Assembly (NCBI GenBank): GCA_936924635.1
Contig: CAKZHP010000019.1
Span: forward strand, 1-16,145
Direction of reading: 5' to 3'
Length of the DNA: 16,145 nucleotides
From: an uncultured Propionibacteriaceae bacterium
GTDB taxonomy: Bacteria > Actinomycetota > Actinomycetes > Propionibacteriales > Propionibacteriaceae
Shown: one piece after another, positions 14,396 to 16,145 of the stretch
How the letters are laid out: each line of letters opens with the position of its first letter
Position numbering within the stretch: position 1 is the first letter of the stretch
Program-made: the position numbers and the translations under genes
The notes under the pieces: generated by a model
What the model saw: only the letters and a program-made list of their open reading frames with translations
The model's database searches: none
Told to the model about the DNA's origin: nothing

Positions 14396-15240
14396 CCGGC
14401 CGAGACAACCCACCTGCCAGCGCGAAGCGATCATCCCTGCTGCCGGGGGAGGTCGTACTGAGCCTGCGGGGCGCATGCCTGGGGTTCGGGGACCGTACGC
14501 TGTGGGACGGGCTGCACCTGGACGTGCGGGCGGGCGAGCTGGTCGCGGTGCTGGGCGCGAACGGGTCCGGGAAGTCGAGCCTGTTGAAGGTGATCCTCGG
14601 GCAGCTGCCGTTGCGCGCAGGCACGGTGGAGTTCCTCGGGCAGCCGGTGCGGGGCGGGAACCGCCGTATCGGGTATGTGCCGCAGCAGAAGCTGTTCGAT
14701 GAGGCGACCCCGCTGCGCGGACAAGACCTGATCGGGCTCGGTGTGGACGGGCACCGGTGGGGCATCCCGCTGCCCCGCCGTGCCCGCCGCACCGCGGTCG
14801 CCGACCTGGTCGCCTCGGTGCACGCCGAATCCACCGCCCACGCCCCGATCAGCCGGCTCTCCGGTGGGGAGCAGCAACGCCTCCGGGTTGCGCAGGCACT
14901 CGCCGGGAACCCGGCCCTGCTGCTGTGCGACGAGCCGCTGCTGTCGTTGGATCTGGCCCATCAGCGGCTGATCTGCGACCTCGTCGACCAGGCCCGCCGC
15001 GACGCCGCACGCGGGGTGCTGTTCGTCACCCACGACATCAACACGCTGCTGGGCGCCGTGGACCGGGTCCTCTACCTCGCCGGCGGTCGGTTCCGGATCG
15101 GCACCCCGGACCAGGTGCTGCGCACCGAGGTACTCACCGAGCTGTACGGGTCACCGGTCGAGGTGATCCGCAGCCGGGACCGCATCCTCGTCGCCGGTGT
15201 CCCCGACCACCCCCACCACACCACCGAGCCCGAGGTATAA
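14392..15240 (+). CDS. Metal ABC transporter ATP-binding protein
   Basis: The 282-residue cytoplasmic ATPase powers the importer. Visible motifs are Walker A GANGSGKSS (residues 55-63), the Q-loop in YVPQQK, signature LSGGEQQR (156-163), Walker B LLLCDEP (176-182) and the switch His214 in VTHD. The length is slightly above the ZnuC/AztA norm because of an N-terminal extension of about 20 residues and a His-containing tail (DHPHHT) that might sense or bind metal. GTG 14392 overlaps the lipoprotein stop, implying translational coupling. GTG 14446, before VVLSLRGACL, could be a later start, though the overlap favours the longer form. Two bases separate its stop from the permease start. Confidence 0.9.
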   Translation: MTGRDNPPASAKRSSLLPGEVVLSLRGACLGFGDRTLWDGLHLDVRAGELVAVLGANGSGKSSLLKVILGQLPLRAGTVEFLGQPVRGGNRRIGYVPQQKLFDEATPLRGQDLIGLGVDGHRWGIPLPRRARRTAVADLVASVHAESTAHAPISRLSGGEQQRLRVAQALAGNPALLLCDEPLLSLDLAHQRLICDLVDQARRDAARGVLFVTHDINTLLGAVDRVLYLAGGRFRIGTPDQVLRTEVLTELYGSPVEVIRSRDRILVAGVPDHPHHTTEPEV

Positions 15241-15242
15241 CC

Positions 15243-16130
15243 GTGCAGCTGTCCGACCTCGCCGACTGGTGGAACCAGATCTTCACCTTCACCAACTACG
15301 GTGAATTCCTCGCCCTGCTGCACAACAGCATCCTCGCCGGTCCCGTGCTGGGCATCACCGGCGGTCTGATCGGTGTGTTCGTGATGGCCCGCGACATGCC
15401 TTTCGCCGTGCACGGCATCAGCGAGCTCTCCTTCGCCGGCGCCGCCGCCGGGCTCCTGCTCGGCGTGGGGGTGGTCGCCGGGTCCCTCATCGGGTCGATC
15501 ATCGCCGCGTTGCTGATCGGCGCCCTCGGCTCCCGCGCCCGCGACCGCAACTCCATCACCGCCGTGCTGATGCCGTTCGGTCTGGGCCTGGGCATCCTCT
15601 GCCTCGCCCTGTACTCCGGCCGGTCCGCGAACAAGTTCGGGCTGCTCACCGGGCAGATCGTCGCCATCGATAACCCGCAGATCGGCGCGCTCATCCTGAT
15701 CTGCACCCTCGTGTGCGCAGGGCTCCTCGTGATCTGGCGGCCGCTGCTGTTCGCCAGTGTCGACCCGGCCGTCGCCGCCGGCCGCGGCGTGCCCACCCGC
15801 GCCCTGTCCATCCTGTTCATGCTGCTGCTGGGCATGACCGTCGCCGTCCAGATCGTCGGCGCCCTCCTGGTCCTGTCCCTGCTGGTCACCCCCGCCGCCG
15901 CAGCCCTCCGTGTCTCCTCCTCACCGGTGGTGGTGCCGCTGCTCAGCGTCCTCTTCGCCGTCACCGCCAGCGTCGGCGGCATCCTCCTCGCCCTCGGCAG
16001 CGCCATCCCGATCAGCCCCTACATCACCACCCTCTCCTTCCTCATCTACCTCGGCTGCTGGATCATCAGCGCGAGCCGGGCGCGCCGCCAGGGTCTGTCA
16101 GGCAAACGGTGTAACTGGCGTTCTGGTTAG
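15243..16130 (+). CDS. Metal ABC transporter permease (ABC-3 family), 3' end altered by probable IS
   Basis: The 295-residue protein has about eight or nine hydrophobic segments of the ZnuB/TroC (ABC-3) type, including the motif FAVHGISELSFAGAAAG after the first helices and the LLVTPAAAA segment. It forms the channel of the importer encoded by the two preceding genes. GAGG (15232-15235) lies seven bases before GTG 15243. The frame is open further upstream, but that part is a shadow of the ATPase. After the last helix the sequence runs SASRARRQ and then GLSGKRCNWRSG. The final dozen residues come from DNA that resembles an insertion-sequence end (from about 16091). The natural C-terminus has therefore probably been lost, but all membrane segments appear complete, so function may survive. 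Confidence 0.88.
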   Translation: MQLSDLADWWNQIFTFTNYGEFLALLHNSILAGPVLGITGGLIGVFVMARDMPFAVHGISELSFAGAAAGLLLGVGVVAGSLIGSIIAALLIGALGSRARDRNSITAVLMPFGLGLGILCLALYSGRSANKFGLLTGQIVAIDNPQIGALILICTLVCAGLLVIWRPLLFASVDPAVAAGRGVPTRALSILFMLLLGMTVAVQIVGALLVLSLLVTPAAAALRVSSSPVVVPLLSVLFAVTASVGGILLALGSAIPISPYITTLSFLIYLGCWIISASRARRQGLSGKRCNWRSG

Positions 16131-16145
16131 AGGTTCTCCGCTGCC
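16091..16145. mobile_element. Probable end of an IS256-family insertion sequence
   Basis: From about 16091 the sequence GTCTGTCAGGCAAACGGTGT and the following AACTGG resemble, from memory, terminal repeats of actinobacterial IS256-family elements (TGTCA...AAACGGTGTAACTG form). The codon pattern of the permease breaks at the same place. No transposase is visible because the window ends 55 bases later, so neither family nor orientation is proven. Confidence 0.45.

Noticed and set aside
1..16145. tRNA, rRNA or riboswitch genes
   Set aside because: I saw no cloverleaf with a TTC loop, no rRNA-like stretch and no long structured leader that I could support.

Overview
The window comes from a high-GC Gram-positive bacterium (Actinomycetota; probably Micrococcales, by protein style and gene content). 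Coding regions have G/C-rich third positions, GTG starts and ATGA/GTGA overlaps are common, and the copper regulator is an actinobacterial-type CsoR. I could run no database search, so the genus is not assigned.

Left block (1-3187, minus strand). A TetR-family regulator is followed, with an ATGA overlap, by a two-dinucleotide-fold FAD/NAD(P) oxidoreductase. Next comes an unrecognised small gene that appears broken by a frameshift near 1138. Last, with another ATGA overlap, is the start of an AMP-binding enzyme that looks like an NRPS adenylation domain and runs off the left edge. Spacing suggests one transcription unit, possibly the start of a small peptide or siderophore-type locus.

Exporter block (3188-6333, plus strand). 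Two unrelated MFS exporters lie head to tail: a 12-segment MFS_3/EntS-like protein and a 14-segment DHA2-like protein. Each is preceded by a copy of the same ~55-bp sequence (3196-3250 and 4622-4675). The first copy sits in the divergent tetR/MFS gap and contains a plausible tetR promoter, so the repeat is the best candidate operator for the TetR protein. The second exporter also has a 12-codon leader ORF whose stop overlaps its start codon.

Copper block (6330-13122, plus strand). A promoter with a perfect CsoR-type operator between its -35 and -10 precedes copZ (chaperone), an exported His-motif protein with two similar halves, copA (CPC-type P1B ATPase) and a small Cys-rich YHS-domain protein. 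After a strong inverted repeat come a second P1B ATPase with a very His-rich N-terminus and a CPH motif (copB type), then csoR. Together they can sense cytosolic Cu(I), chaperone it, pump it out by two ATPases, and bind it on the outer face.

Metal uptake block (13123-16130, plus strand). A 358-bp gap carries a Fur/Zur-like box next to a -10 element. It leads into a tightly overlapping three-gene ABC importer of the Zn/Mn type: lipoprotein binding protein, ATPase, permease. The permease C-terminus reads into sequence that resembles the end of an IS256-family insertion sequence, so the gene has probably been cut by a mobile element continuing past the right edge.
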